Source: Nostocoides_A vanveenii (lineage in GTDB: Bacteria; Actinomycetota; Actinomycetes; Actinomycetales; Dermatophilaceae). From it: DNA of 64,000 bases. The stretch spans positions 30,407-94,406 of the forward strand of contig NZ_BAAAPN010000017.1 in the NCBI RefSeq assembly GCF_039531165.1. The letters are read 5' to 3'. Below are positions 34,956 to 42,536 of the stretch, one piece after another. The position numbers and the translations under genes are program-made. The notes under the pieces were generated by a model that saw only the letters and a program-made list of their open reading frames with translations, did not search any database and was not told where the DNA came from. Positions within the stretch are counted from its first letter, which is position 1. Each line of letters opens with the position of its first letter.

Positions 34956-36164
34956 GTGACCTCGGCCTCTCCCAGCCTTCCGCAGTTCTGTCCCGCCCCG
35001 GACATCCTTGATGACCTCGAACTGTTGCGTGTCGGCGCCTTCGCTCCGCAGCACGACGTGCGCCCGGACGGCGCGCTTGAGGTGCACGTCCCCGCCGAGA
35101 TCGCCGCCACCGCCCGCGCCGCCGGTGGGGTGGAGATCGTCGACCCCGAGGGTGTGCCATTGGTGCGCTTCGAGGCCACCGGCCGCGATTGCGAGTGCGG
35201 CGGCCTGGTGCTCGCGAGCGCACCGACCTGGATCGGCAAGCCCTCGCCGCGCACCTTCGAGCGCTTCTATCTCGCGCCCGGCTCCGTGAGCGCTCCCGAC
35301 CTGGTCGCCGTCGTCGTGGACCGGCCCTTGAGCACCGAGGACCTGCTCGAGATCGCCGCCACGGCAGGTCATCGCCCCCTGTGCTTTCTGGTGCTCGCCG
35401 GACCGACCCTGGCCGCCCACGCCACCGGTGTCGCCCTGATCCGCTCGGCCCTGGCCGCCACCGCCCGGATGGGGCGCGGCGATGTCATCGCGATCCCGCT
35501 GGATCGCCGCACCTCGCGGGCAAAGCGGGAGGCGGTGCTCGCGGCATACACCAGCGGGGAGGTGATCAACCTGCCCCCACGGCATACCGGCGAGCACCGG
35601 CACGGACTCGTGTTGTTCTTCACCGGCCTGTCCGGCTCCGGCAAGTCCACCGTCGCCCGCAGCGTGCGCGACGCCATCGTCGAGGACGGCGCCCGCAGCG
35701 TCACCCTCCTCGACGGCGACCTGGTCCGGCGCCACCTGTCCGCCGGTCTCGGCTTCTCCGCCGCCGACCGGGAGACGAATATCCGCCGGATCGGGTGGGT
35801 GGGCGCCGAGATCTCCCGGCACGGCGGAGTCGCCATCTGCTCTCCCATCGCCCCCTTCGCCAGCACCCGTGACGCGGTGCGCGACATGGTCACCGAGGCG
35901 GGCGGCGACTTCCTGCTGATCCACATCTCCACTCCGCTCGCCGAGTGCGAGCGGCGGGACCGCAAGGGCTTGTATGCCAAGGCGCGGCGCGGGGAGATCC
36001 CGGAGTTCACGGGCATCAGCAGCCCGTATGAGGACCCGACCGACGCCGACCTGGCGATCGACACGACCGGCATCAGCGTGGAAGCGGCCGTCGAGCAGGT
36101 GCTCGATCTGTTGCGCTCGCGGGGCCACCTGACATCGGAAGAGGTGCTGGAATGGGCGATCTGA
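34956..36164 (+). CDS. cysC: APS kinase fused to a short ATP-sulfurylase-like N-terminal region
   Basis: 402 residues. The C-terminal 190 are a full adenylylsulfate kinase: P-loop GLSGSGKST (about 221), DGDLVRRHL, and the IAPFASTRD segment. It makes PAPS from APS. The N-terminal 210 residues resemble the PUA-like start and part of the catalytic fold of ATP sulfurylase but lack the H-x-x-H type active-site motif, so sulfurylase activity is unlikely. GTG 34956 follows CACAAT by 7 nt. The stop overlaps the TauE gene. Together with CysQ this suggests PAPS metabolism and sulfation. Confidence 0.85.
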   Translation: MTSASPSLPQFCPAPDILDDLELLRVGAFAPQHDVRPDGALEVHVPAEIAATARAAGGVEIVDPEGVPLVRFEATGRDCECGGLVLASAPTWIGKPSPRTFERFYLAPGSVSAPDLVAVVVDRPLSTEDLLEIAATAGHRPLCFLVLAGPTLAAHATGVALIRSALAATARMGRGDVIAIPLDRRTSRAKREAVLAAYTSGEVINLPPRHTGEHRHGLVLFFTGLSGSGKSTVARSVRDAIVEDGARSVTLLDGDLVRRHLSAGLGFSAADRETNIRRIGWVGAEISRHGGVAICSPIAPFASTRDAVRDMVTEAGGDFLLIHISTPLAECERRDRKGLYAKARRGEIPEFTGISSPYEDPTDADLAIDTTGISVEAAVEQVLDLLRSRGHLTSEEVLEWAI

Positions 36165-37114
36165 TCACCGCCGACACCCCGGGACTGCTGGCTGTCGCGT
36201 TCCTCGTCGGCATCGTCATCGGCCTGACCGGCATGGGCGGCGGCGCGTTGATGACGCCGGCGCTGATCTTCCTCGGCATCCCCCCGACGGCGGCCGTCGC
36301 CAACGACCTCGTCGCGGCCGCGGTGAACAAATCCGTGGGCGCCGCAGTGCACTACAAGCACGGCTCCCCCAACCTGCGGCTGGCCATGTGGCTGATCCTC
36401 GGATCGGTGCCGACGGCATTCGCTGGGGCGTGGATCATCGCCGCGACGGGCGAACCGGAGGATCAGCAGGCGTTCGTCAAGAAGGCCATCGGCGTGGCGC
36501 TGCTGCTCGCCGCCTCCACGTTGACGATGCGCATCTATCTGGAGATGCGCCGCGGCGACTACACCGACGACGGCCGGCCGGACCCGGCCGTGCGGCCGCT
36601 GCCGACCTTCCTGGTCGGCGCGCTCGGCGGCCTGCTGGTCGGCCTGACCAGCGTCGGCTCCGGGTCGCTGATCATGATCAGCCTGCTGCTGCTCTATCCC
36701 ACCCTGTCGGCGCGGCGGCTCGTCGGGACCGACCTGGTCCAGGCCATCCCCCTGGTGCTCTCGGCGGCCATCTCGCACGTCATGGTCTCGGGAATGGACT
36801 GGGCGATCCTGCTGCCGCTGATCATTGGCGGCAGCCCAGGAACCTTCCTCGGCGCCCGGCTGGCAGGTTTCGTCTCGCAGTCGATCCTGCGCCGCGGCAT
36901 CGCGATCGTGCTCGCCCTCACCGGTCTCGGGCTCCTGAAGGTGCCGCCGGTGTGGGTGGGGATCATCGGCGCGGCAATGGCGATCCTGGGGCCCGTCGTG
37001 TGGGGGCTGATCAAGCACGCCCACGGCCGTCGGGCCTTCATCCACGTGCCCATCGGGCGGCGCGAACCCAAGCCCTCCCCCGTCACCGTCCCGCCCGATG
37101 AGGACCTGCGCTGA
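36152..37114 (+). CDS. TauE/SafE-family sulfite/anion exporter
   Basis: 320 residues, about eight hydrophobic helices in two similar halves (GIVIGLTGMGGGALMTPALI in the first, GLLVGLTSVGSGSLIMISLL in the second). The family exports sulfite, sulfoacetate or other organosulfur anions. It overlaps the APS kinase gene by 13 nt, so coupling is tight, which supports a sulfur-oxyanion substrate. Confidence 0.87.
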   Translation: MGDLITADTPGLLAVAFLVGIVIGLTGMGGGALMTPALIFLGIPPTAAVANDLVAAAVNKSVGAAVHYKHGSPNLRLAMWLILGSVPTAFAGAWIIAATGEPEDQQAFVKKAIGVALLLAASTLTMRIYLEMRRGDYTDDGRPDPAVRPLPTFLVGALGGLLVGLTSVGSGSLIMISLLLLYPTLSARRLVGTDLVQAIPLVLSAAISHVMVSGMDWAILLPLIIGGSPGTFLGARLAGFVSQSILRRGIAIVLALTGLGLLKVPPVWVGIIGAAMAILGPVVWGLIKHAHGRRAFIHVPIGRREPKPSPVTVPPDEDLR

Positions 37115-37166
37115 GCGCACCTCTTTGCTGCTTCCACCCTCCCGCCATCTCACGAAAGAGAGCGTT

Positions 37167-37925
37167 GTGACTGACGCACGCACCGACGGCCAACTCGCCG
37201 CCGACCTGGCCCGCGAGGCCGGGGACATCCTGCTGACCATCCGCGCGGACTTCCCGCAGGACGGTGACCCCAAGGACCTCAAGAGCGCGGGGGACCTCGG
37301 CTCCCACGACTTCCTCATGGCCGCGCTGGCGCAGGCCCGCCCCCAGGACGCCGTGCTCTCCGAGGAGGGCGCCGACGACAAGGCCCGCCTGAGCGCCGAA
37401 CGCGTCTGGATCGTCGACCCGCTCGACGGCACCCGCGAGTTCTCCGAGCGGCCGCGTGACGACTGGGCCGTGCATGTGGCGTTGTGGGAGAAGGGCAAAC
37501 TCACCGAAGGCGCCGTCGCGATGCCGGCCCGCGGCGTCGTGCACTCCACCGTGGCTCCCCCGCCCCTGCCCGAGCCCCACGACGGACCGGTCCGCCTGGC
37601 CGTCAGCCGGTCCCGTCCCCCGGCGTGGCTGCCCGCCCTCGTCGCGGCGCTCAGCGCCGACCTGGTGCCGATGGGTTCCGCGGGGGTCAAGGCGATGTCG
37701 GTCCTCGACGGGACGGCCGATGCCTATGTGCATGCCGGCGGGCAGTATGAATGGGATTCGGCTGCGCCGGTCGTCGTCGCCGCCGCCGCGGGACTGCATA
37801 CGAGCCGGATCGACGGATCGCCGTTGGTGTACAACCAGGACAACGTCCTGCTGCCCGATCTGGTCGTATGCCGCCCCGAGCTCGCCGAGCGCGTGCTCGC
37901 CGCGGTCGAGGCGATCGAGTTCTGA
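37167..37925 (+). CDS. cysQ: 3'(2'),5'-bisphosphate nucleotidase CysQ
   Basis: 252 residues from GTG 37167 (GAAAGAGAG upstream). Lithium-sensitive inositol-monophosphatase superfamily: EEGAD (about 67), IVDPLDGTREF (about 82) and WDSAAP (about 195) are the metal-binding segments. It converts PAP to AMP, removing the by-product of PAPS use, which fits the APS kinase gene upstream. The ATG at 37098 overlaps the TauE gene and gives no family similarity, so I rejected it. Confidence 0.9.
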   Translation: MTDARTDGQLAADLAREAGDILLTIRADFPQDGDPKDLKSAGDLGSHDFLMAALAQARPQDAVLSEEGADDKARLSAERVWIVDPLDGTREFSERPRDDWAVHVALWEKGKLTEGAVAMPARGVVHSTVAPPPLPEPHDGPVRLAVSRSRPPAWLPALVAALSADLVPMGSAGVKAMSVLDGTADAYVHAGGQYEWDSAAPVVVAAAAGLHTSRIDGSPLVYNQDNVLLPDLVVCRPELAERVLAAVEAIEF

Positions 37926-37931
37926 CGGGTC

Positions 37932-38495
37932 TCAGCCGGCGGCCTGCGGCCGGGCGGCCGCGACGATGACATCGAGGGCCGGCACCAGCAGGCGTGCCAT
38001 TTCTTCGTATGCCGTGAACGCCAGGCCGTAGGGGTCCGGCAGGTCGCGGGCCTGGACGGTCTCGCGGCGGGTCGCGAGGTCGCGGATGAGCTCCCGCCAG
38101 GCGGCGGGATCGGGCCCGGGCCGGCGGCCGGAGGCGTCCAGCAGGGCGGTGAATTCGAGGATGGTGAAACACCGCTTCAACGCTGCCGGGGTCTCCTCGA
38201 GGAGGGCGCGGCGGTGGTCCTTGGTGGCGGTCAGGATGAGATCGGTCTCGCGGGCCACGGCCGACGCGGCGAACCGTCCCTGGTGGGTGTCTAGCGAGAT
38301 CCCGTAGCGCGCGCCGATGGCGTGGTTCTCGGGTGGCACGACGAGATCCGAGTGCCACCCCACCCCCGCGCTGGCGACGGCGAAGGCGGCACTGTCGAGG
38401 TGCGCCGCCAAATAGTGGTGCGCGAACGCCGACCGGCAGACGTTTCCGGTGCACACCACCAGGATGCGAAGCGGCCCCTGCGGCCCACTCACCAC
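37932..38495 (-). CDS. Low-molecular-weight protein tyrosine phosphatase (Wzb-like)
   Basis: 187 residues. CX5R catalytic loop VCTGNVCRS (C15 to R21) and the DPYG general-acid segment near the C-terminus. It would remove phosphate from the BY-kinase tail, cycling capsule assembly. It starts 16 nt after the kinase stop on the same strand, so they form one operon, as in wzb/wzc capsule loci. Confidence 0.9.
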   Translation of the reverse strand: MVSGPQGPLRILVVCTGNVCRSAFAHHYLAAHLDSAAFAVASAGVGWHSDLVVPPENHAIGARYGISLDTHQGRFAASAVARETDLILTATKDHRRALLEETPAALKRCFTILEFTALLDASGRRPGPDPAAWRELIRDLATRRETVQARDLPDPYGLAFTAYEEMARLLVPALDVIVAAARPQAAG

Positions 38496-38511
38496 TGCCC
38501 CCCACTCGCCG

Positions 38512-40038
38512 TTAGCTCATTCGACCCGATCGGGTCTCGTCGACGGCCGTCGCCCCGGCTGCGGGACCTGGACTGACGCCGTCGGACTCTTGGACAGGTC
38601 GGCGCGTGGGCGCGGCTGCCTTGGCCGCCGACTGCTCCTTGGGCCCGTAGCCGTAGCCGGCGTAGTAGCCGTAGTTGCCGTAGCCATAACCACGGGCATT
38701 GGAGTCGGCCTTGTTGATGATCACGCCGAGCACATGGCCGTTCACCTGCTCCAGCTGGGTCAGTGAGGCGTGCAGCTCGGAGTCGAGGGTCTTGCCGCCG
38801 GTGATGACGACCAGGGCCCCGTCGGCATTGGCGGTCAGCACCGCTGCGTCCGTGACGGGCAGGAGCGGCGGGGCGTCGATAACGACGACGTAGTCCTCCC
38901 GCAGCGAATTGAGCAGTTGCTTCATGCTATTGGACCCGAGGAGTTCGCTGGGGTTCGGCGGGATACTACCCGCGCCGACGAGAAGCAACGACGGGGCCCG
39001 GCTGGTTTGCTGCGAAACCTCCTCCAGAGTGGCCTTCCCCGTCAGCAGGTCGGTGAGACCGGCGCCCTCGGCGAGACCGAACGATTCAGCGACGACCGGC
39101 CGGCGCAGGTCGCCATCGAGCAAGATAACCGGGCTCCCGGCCTCGGCTAGGGCGACCGCGAGGTTCGAGGCAACAGTGGACTTGCCATCGCCGGGAAGCG
39201 GACTGGTCACGACGATCACCCGCGGCGGATCGTCGATGTCCATAAATTGCAGGTTTGTGCGGATCTTGAAGAACGACTCGGCGGCGGAGATGCGCCTGCC
39301 ATCCCGCGGGCCGCTCACCACGATGGGGATCAACTCGCCGCGCGTTCGCGCGAGGGCGGGACTCTGAGGAATGACGCCCGCAACGGTCACCCCGAAGTCT
39401 CGCGTCACCGTTTCGACGTCGCGGATGCGGCGATCAAGTTGACTGCGTAGCACCGCGTAGGCCGACCCAAGGAGCCCTCCTAGGACGACTCCAAGTGCCA
39501 GGTTGCGCCTCGGATTGGGCGAGACGGGCGCGGTCGGTATGGCTGCTGGCTCAACCGGCTCGAGTCGAATCGTCTTGCCCGTGTCCTGCGGGTCTTCTAT
39601 CTCTTTGATTCGGTCGGCAAGCACGCTCACCCAGGTGTCTGCAAGCTGCTGCGCGATGGTCGGACTCCCCGCAGTGGCTCGGATCCGCAAGCTCACTGTG
39701 TCAGGGGGCGTAGTAACGGTGATGTTCTGGACGAGCGCGTCGGGCGTCGTAGATAACCCGAGTTTGTCGATTACTCCTTGAGCCGTGACACGTCCCCTGG
39801 CAACATCGGCGTAGGACACGGCTCTCGACTTGGACAGCACATCGCCATAGGAGAGATTCCCACCCGACTCACCAGAGAAGACGAGCGGGGGGGTGACCAC
39901 CATGCCCGTAGCGTCCGCCGCGTAGACACGGGGCGAAAAGATGGTGAAGAACCAAGCCGCGAGGCCACCAAGAACCACTGACGCTACGATGGCCCGCCAA
40001 TGCATGCGAGCAATCCGCAGATAGTCGCGCAACTCCAT
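38512..40038 (-). CDS. Capsule BY-kinase / chain-length regulator (Wzc-like)
   Basis: 508 residues. An N-terminal Wzz domain is flanked by two helices (AIVASVVLGGLAAWFFTIFS near 16 and LALGVVLGGLLGSAYAVL near 180). The cytosolic domain has Walker A LPGDGKST (about 285), Walker A' VILLDGDLRRP and Walker B VVIDAPPLLP. The C-terminus has a tyrosine cluster (YGYGNYGYYAGYGYG) for autophosphorylation. It controls polymerisation and export of the polysaccharide made by the 47.8-62.8 kb genes. A run of seven G (39887-39893, plus strand) lies in its 5' part. The IS3 insertion is only 53 nt upstream of the ATG. Confidence 0.92.
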   Translation of the reverse strand: MELRDYLRIARMHWRAIVASVVLGGLAAWFFTIFSPRVYAADATGMVVTPPLVFSGESGGNLSYGDVLSKSRAVSYADVARGRVTAQGVIDKLGLSTTPDALVQNITVTTPPDTVSLRIRATAGSPTIAQQLADTWVSVLADRIKEIEDPQDTGKTIRLEPVEPAAIPTAPVSPNPRRNLALGVVLGGLLGSAYAVLRSQLDRRIRDVETVTRDFGVTVAGVIPQSPALARTRGELIPIVVSGPRDGRRISAAESFFKIRTNLQFMDIDDPPRVIVVTSPLPGDGKSTVASNLAVALAEAGSPVILLDGDLRRPVVAESFGLAEGAGLTDLLTGKATLEEVSQQTSRAPSLLLVGAGSIPPNPSELLGSNSMKQLLNSLREDYVVVIDAPPLLPVTDAAVLTANADGALVVITGGKTLDSELHASLTQLEQVNGHVLGVIINKADSNARGYGYGNYGYYAGYGYGPKEQSAAKAAAPTRRPVQESDGVSPGPAAGATAVDETRSGRMS

Positions 40039-40077
40039 TGGGTTCCTCGATTCGATGCATCATTGGTCAGCCGCGGT

Positions 40078-40083
40078 AGTATA
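40078..40083 (-). promoter_or_regulatory. -10 element of the BY-kinase operon, -35 replaced by IS3
   Basis: Minus-strand TATACT, 39 nt before the kinase ATG. The place for a -35 (about 40101-40106) is inside the IS3 left end and reads CGCCGG, not a -35 sequence. So the native upstream promoter half has probably been displaced. Confidence 0.5.
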
Positions 40084-40157
40084 CCCACTGCTGAATCGCC
40101 CCGGCGTGACCCGTCCCGGCGAGTCCGGAGACCTGATCCGTTGGAAGGATGTAGGTC

Positions 40158-40450
40158 ATGGGACGTCCGTCGAAGTACTCCCAGGAGTTTCGGGAGCGTG
40201 CTGTCCGGCTGGTGCTGGAGCAGCGGGATGAGTACCCGAGTGAGTTCGAGACCATCCGGTCGGTGGCAGCCAAGTTGGGGATCGGTTCCCCGGAGACGCT
40301 GCGCAAGTGGATGCGTCGTTCGGAGATCGACTCGGGGTCACGGCCGGGGATGACCACGGCCGAACACGAGCAGGTCAAGGCTCTCAAGCGTGAGGTCGCC
40401 GAGCTTCGTCGCGCGAACGAGATCCTGAAGGCTGCCTCAACTTTCTTCGC
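40158..40450 (+). pseudogene. IS3 transposase OrfA, interrupted by IS110-A
   Basis: MGRPSKYSQEFRERAVRLV begins the HTH_Tnp_1 domain; a leucine-zipper region (VKALKREVAELRRANEILK) follows. Similarity ends at KAASTFFA, where IS110-A is inserted; the read-through adds SMSK and a stop at 40466. In intact elements orfA ends shortly afterwards and shifts into orfB. GGAAGG precedes the ATG. Confidence 0.85.
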
Positions 40451-40469
40451 GTCAATGTCAAAGTGATCG

Positions 40470-40660
40470 TGCCCGATCGGGGTTCGCTCGTTTCTTCGCT
40501 GCCCCGGGTTACGAACGGCACTCGGTGGCTTCTCTCCGATGTGCGGCCTCGGTCGGGCGCCCTGTCGGCAGCGGGTGCGTGGCTTGATAGGAGCCTGCCT
40601 GCGAGTTTCGCGCTGAATTGAGGCGTGCCCGCCTCGCTGCCGACAGGGCGCCCGAATAGC
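40470..40660 (+). ncRNA. Candidate bridge RNA of IS110-A
   Basis: Two hairpins. Hairpin 1 (arms ATCGG 40476-40480 and CCGAT 40536-40540) holds TTTCTTCGC (40491-40499), identical over 9 nt to the left target flank 40442-40450, and CTCGGTGG (40521-40528), whose CTCGG is the reverse complement of the right flank CCGAG. Hairpin 2 has a perfect 21-bp stem (40553-40573 with 40635-40655). Its loop holds ATAGGAGC (40587-40594), identical to the element's right end 41756-41763, and ATTGAGGCG (40617-40625), 8 of 9 complementary to the left junction 40448-40456. Order and polarity match the IS621-type bridge RNA (LTG, RTG, LDG, RDG). Confidence 0.75.
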
Positions 40661-40689
40661 CCGTCGACGTAGGAGGTCCCTGGATCGTC

Positions 40690-41754
40690 GTGATCGGCAC
40701 CGACTCGCACAAGCGCACCCACACGGTCGTGGCGCTCGACGAAGTCGGCAGAAGACTCGGCACCAAGACGGTCCGGACCAACGCCGAGGGCCACCTCGCG
40801 CTGGTCGAGTGGGCCACACAGTTCGCCGACCACGACGAGCACGGCGTCAGGTTCGCCTTGGAGGACTGCCGCCACCTCACCCGCCGGCTGGAATCCGACC
40901 TCTTGGCTGCGGGTCAACGCGTGCTGCGGGTGCCGACTCGGCTCATGGCCGGTGCTCGCCGCAGCAGCCGCGAACCTGGTAAGTCCGACCCGATCGACGC
41001 CGAGGCCGTAGCCCTGGCTGCGCTACGTCACCCCGACCTTCCCGTCGCTGAGCTGGACGGACCTGCGCGTGAGGTCAAGCTTCTGTCTGATCACCGTCAT
41101 GACCTGGTGGTTCAGCGGTCCCGCATCGCTCAACAGGTTCGCTGGCACCTCCACGAGCTGGACCCGGACCTGATGATCCCCAGCCGCGGCCTGCGACGCC
41201 AGAAGGTCGTACGTGAGCTGCTGGCGGAACTGGAACGCTTCGACGGCGTCATGGCCAGGCTTGCCCGGCGACACCTGCTGCGCTGCCAGGAGCTGACTAC
41301 ACAGATCAACGACCTCGAGCGAGAGTTGCGGGACCTGGTTCGTCGGCTCGCTCCCTCGCTACTTGAGATCCCCGGCTCCGGCGTGCTGTCCGCAGCCGTG
41401 ATCGTCGGCGAGACAGCCGGAGTGCACCGCTTCCGCGACAAGGACGCCTACGCCCGCTTCACAGGCACAGCGCCGGTGCCGGTCTGGTCGGGATCCAGCG
41501 CGGGCAAGGTTCGGCTCAACCGAGGCGGCAATCGGTCCGTCAACTGCGCCCTGCACATGATCGCCGTGACCCAGGCCCGCGGCGTCGGGCCGGGCCGGCC
41601 CTACCTCGACAAGCAGTTGGCCCGCGGCAAGGACCGCGTAGCCGCCCTGAGGCTGTTGCGCCGGCGCCTTTCCGATGTCGTCTTTGCGGCTCTTCGCGCC
41701 GACCTACGTGCAGCCCAGCAGCCCGCCGCGTCGCCTGTTCAACTCGCGGCTTGA
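40690..41754 (+). CDS. IS110-A transposase (DEDD serine recombinase)
   Basis: 354 residues from GTG 40690 with GTAGGAGG upstream. N-terminal RuvC-like DEDD domain: IGTDSHKRTHTVVAL (first Asp) and KSDPIDAEAVALAAL (Asp pair near 98-102). A coiled region, then the Tnp_20 domain with the serine segment IPGSGVLSAAVIVGE (about 225). The frame is intact, so the element may be active. Such enzymes use a bridge RNA to pair donor and target. Confidence 0.93.
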   Translation: MIGTDSHKRTHTVVALDEVGRRLGTKTVRTNAEGHLALVEWATQFADHDEHGVRFALEDCRHLTRRLESDLLAAGQRVLRVPTRLMAGARRSSREPGKSDPIDAEAVALAALRHPDLPVAELDGPAREVKLLSDHRHDLVVQRSRIAQQVRWHLHELDPDLMIPSRGLRRQKVVRELLAELERFDGVMARLARRHLLRCQELTTQINDLERELRDLVRRLAPSLLEIPGSGVLSAAVIVGETAGVHRFRDKDAYARFTGTAPVPVWSGSSAGKVRLNRGGNRSVNCALHMIAVTQARGVGPGRPYLDKQLARGKDRVAALRLLRRRLSDVVFAALRADLRAAQQPAASPVQLAA

Positions 41755-41788
41755 CATAGGAGCATCGCCGAGCTCGACCGGCCCGGGC

Positions 41789-42261
41789 GATGGTGATCGC
41801 CTTTATCACCTGGGGGTGCCCCCGCTTGCGGGGGAGCACAAGGACCACCGGGTCGGTGACGGCTTGCGGTGGGGTGTCGAGCCCTTGTGCGATGTGTTGA
41901 CCGACCACGGGGTGGTGATCCGGCCCCCGACGTATTACGAGTGGGTCCGCAAGAGCCCCACGAAACGAGCCCTGCGTGATGGCGAGGTCACCGACCTGAT
42001 CCGAAACGCGCGAGAGAGCATCCGGTTGCTTGCAGCCTTGGGGAGCCGGAAGATGTGGCTGCACCTGCGCCGTAAAGGTCACGACGTGGCTCGTTGCACG
42101 ATCGAGCGCTTGTACCGCGAGAACGGGTGGGAGGGCGCCCAGTACGGCACGAAGCCGCGCACCACGATCCCGGACCAGGCCGCAGCGCGGCCGGCGGACC
42201 TGGTCGAGCGGGACTTCTCCCCGACGCGACCGAATCGGTTGTGGGTGGCTGACTTCACGTA
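41789..42261 (+). pseudogene. IS3 transposase OrfB, N-terminal fragment
   Basis: From ATGGTGATCGCC the frame gives VIAFI. It is then broken by a GC-rich palindrome (41819-41834) and continues as EHKDHRVGDGLRWGVEPL, HGVVIRPPTYYEWV and RPNRLWVADFT, the HTH_21 and start of the rve domain. It stops at the IS110-B junction; six more codons are at 43771. The DDE catalytic core is lost. Confidence 0.8.
41819..41834. repeat. Short perfect GC palindrome inserted in orfB
   Basis: CCCCCGC-TT-GCGGGGG within a stretch that interrupts the expected VIAFIEEHK reading. It shifts the frame of orfB. It may be a small palindromic insertion. Confidence 0.55.
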
Positions 42262-42299
42262 ATGGGAAGGCCGTTCTGTCGATGCGACACGAGCGGTGC

Positions 42300-42505
42300 T
42301 GGTCGGCAGGGGTCCCTGAGATTTCACCGATCCGGTCGCAGTCTCAGGTGGTGAGCTGCTTGCAGGTGATCACTCTTCTTGGCTTCATCGACTCGACCGA
42401 GGTCTCAACGTAGACGGTGACCCTGCCGGCCAGCTGGGCAGTCCACGGCTTGTGAGATGCCGCGCCTTGAGCGCTTCCATTAGGTCGCCGCCGCTGCCCA
42501 GAGCT
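42300..42505 (+). ncRNA. Candidate bridge RNA of IS110-B
   Basis: Hairpin 1 (CCTGAGA 42315-42321 and TCTCAGG 42342-42348) overlaps GATTTCAC (42320-42327), which matches the left target flank GACTTCAC (42251-42258) at 7 of 8; the mismatch keeps a G-U pair. Hairpin 2 (CTGGGCAG 42434-42441 and CTGCCCAG 42494-42501) encloses GTGAGATGCC (42452-42461), 8 of 10 like the right element end GTGGGATGTC (43761-43770), and CTTCCATTA (42474-42482), complementary to the left junction TAATGGGAAG apart from one base. The right-target guide is not convincing (GGTCGCAG needs a one-base bulge). Confidence 0.6.
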
Positions 42506-42536
42506 CCGCCACGAAGAATCCGACGAAGGAGGAAGC

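Larger units (their letters stand above)
40451..41764 (+). mobile_element. IS110-family element A inside IS3
   Basis: Joining TTTCTTCGC (left flank, ends 40450) to CGAGCTCG (right flank, from 41769) restores the IS3 orfA/orfB sequence, which fixes the insertion point. The tetranucleotide TCGC occurs at both junctions (40447-40450 and 41765-41768), so the exchange core lies within it. The element is 1.31 kb, with a 239-nt 5' non-coding end, one transposase gene and about 10 nt after it. A long non-coding left end and a short right end are the IS110-group layout. Confidence 0.85.

Noticed and set aside
34317..37690. Long minus-strand open frames opposite galK, cysC, TauE and cysQ
   Set aside because: Shadow frames; the sense genes have clear family motifs.
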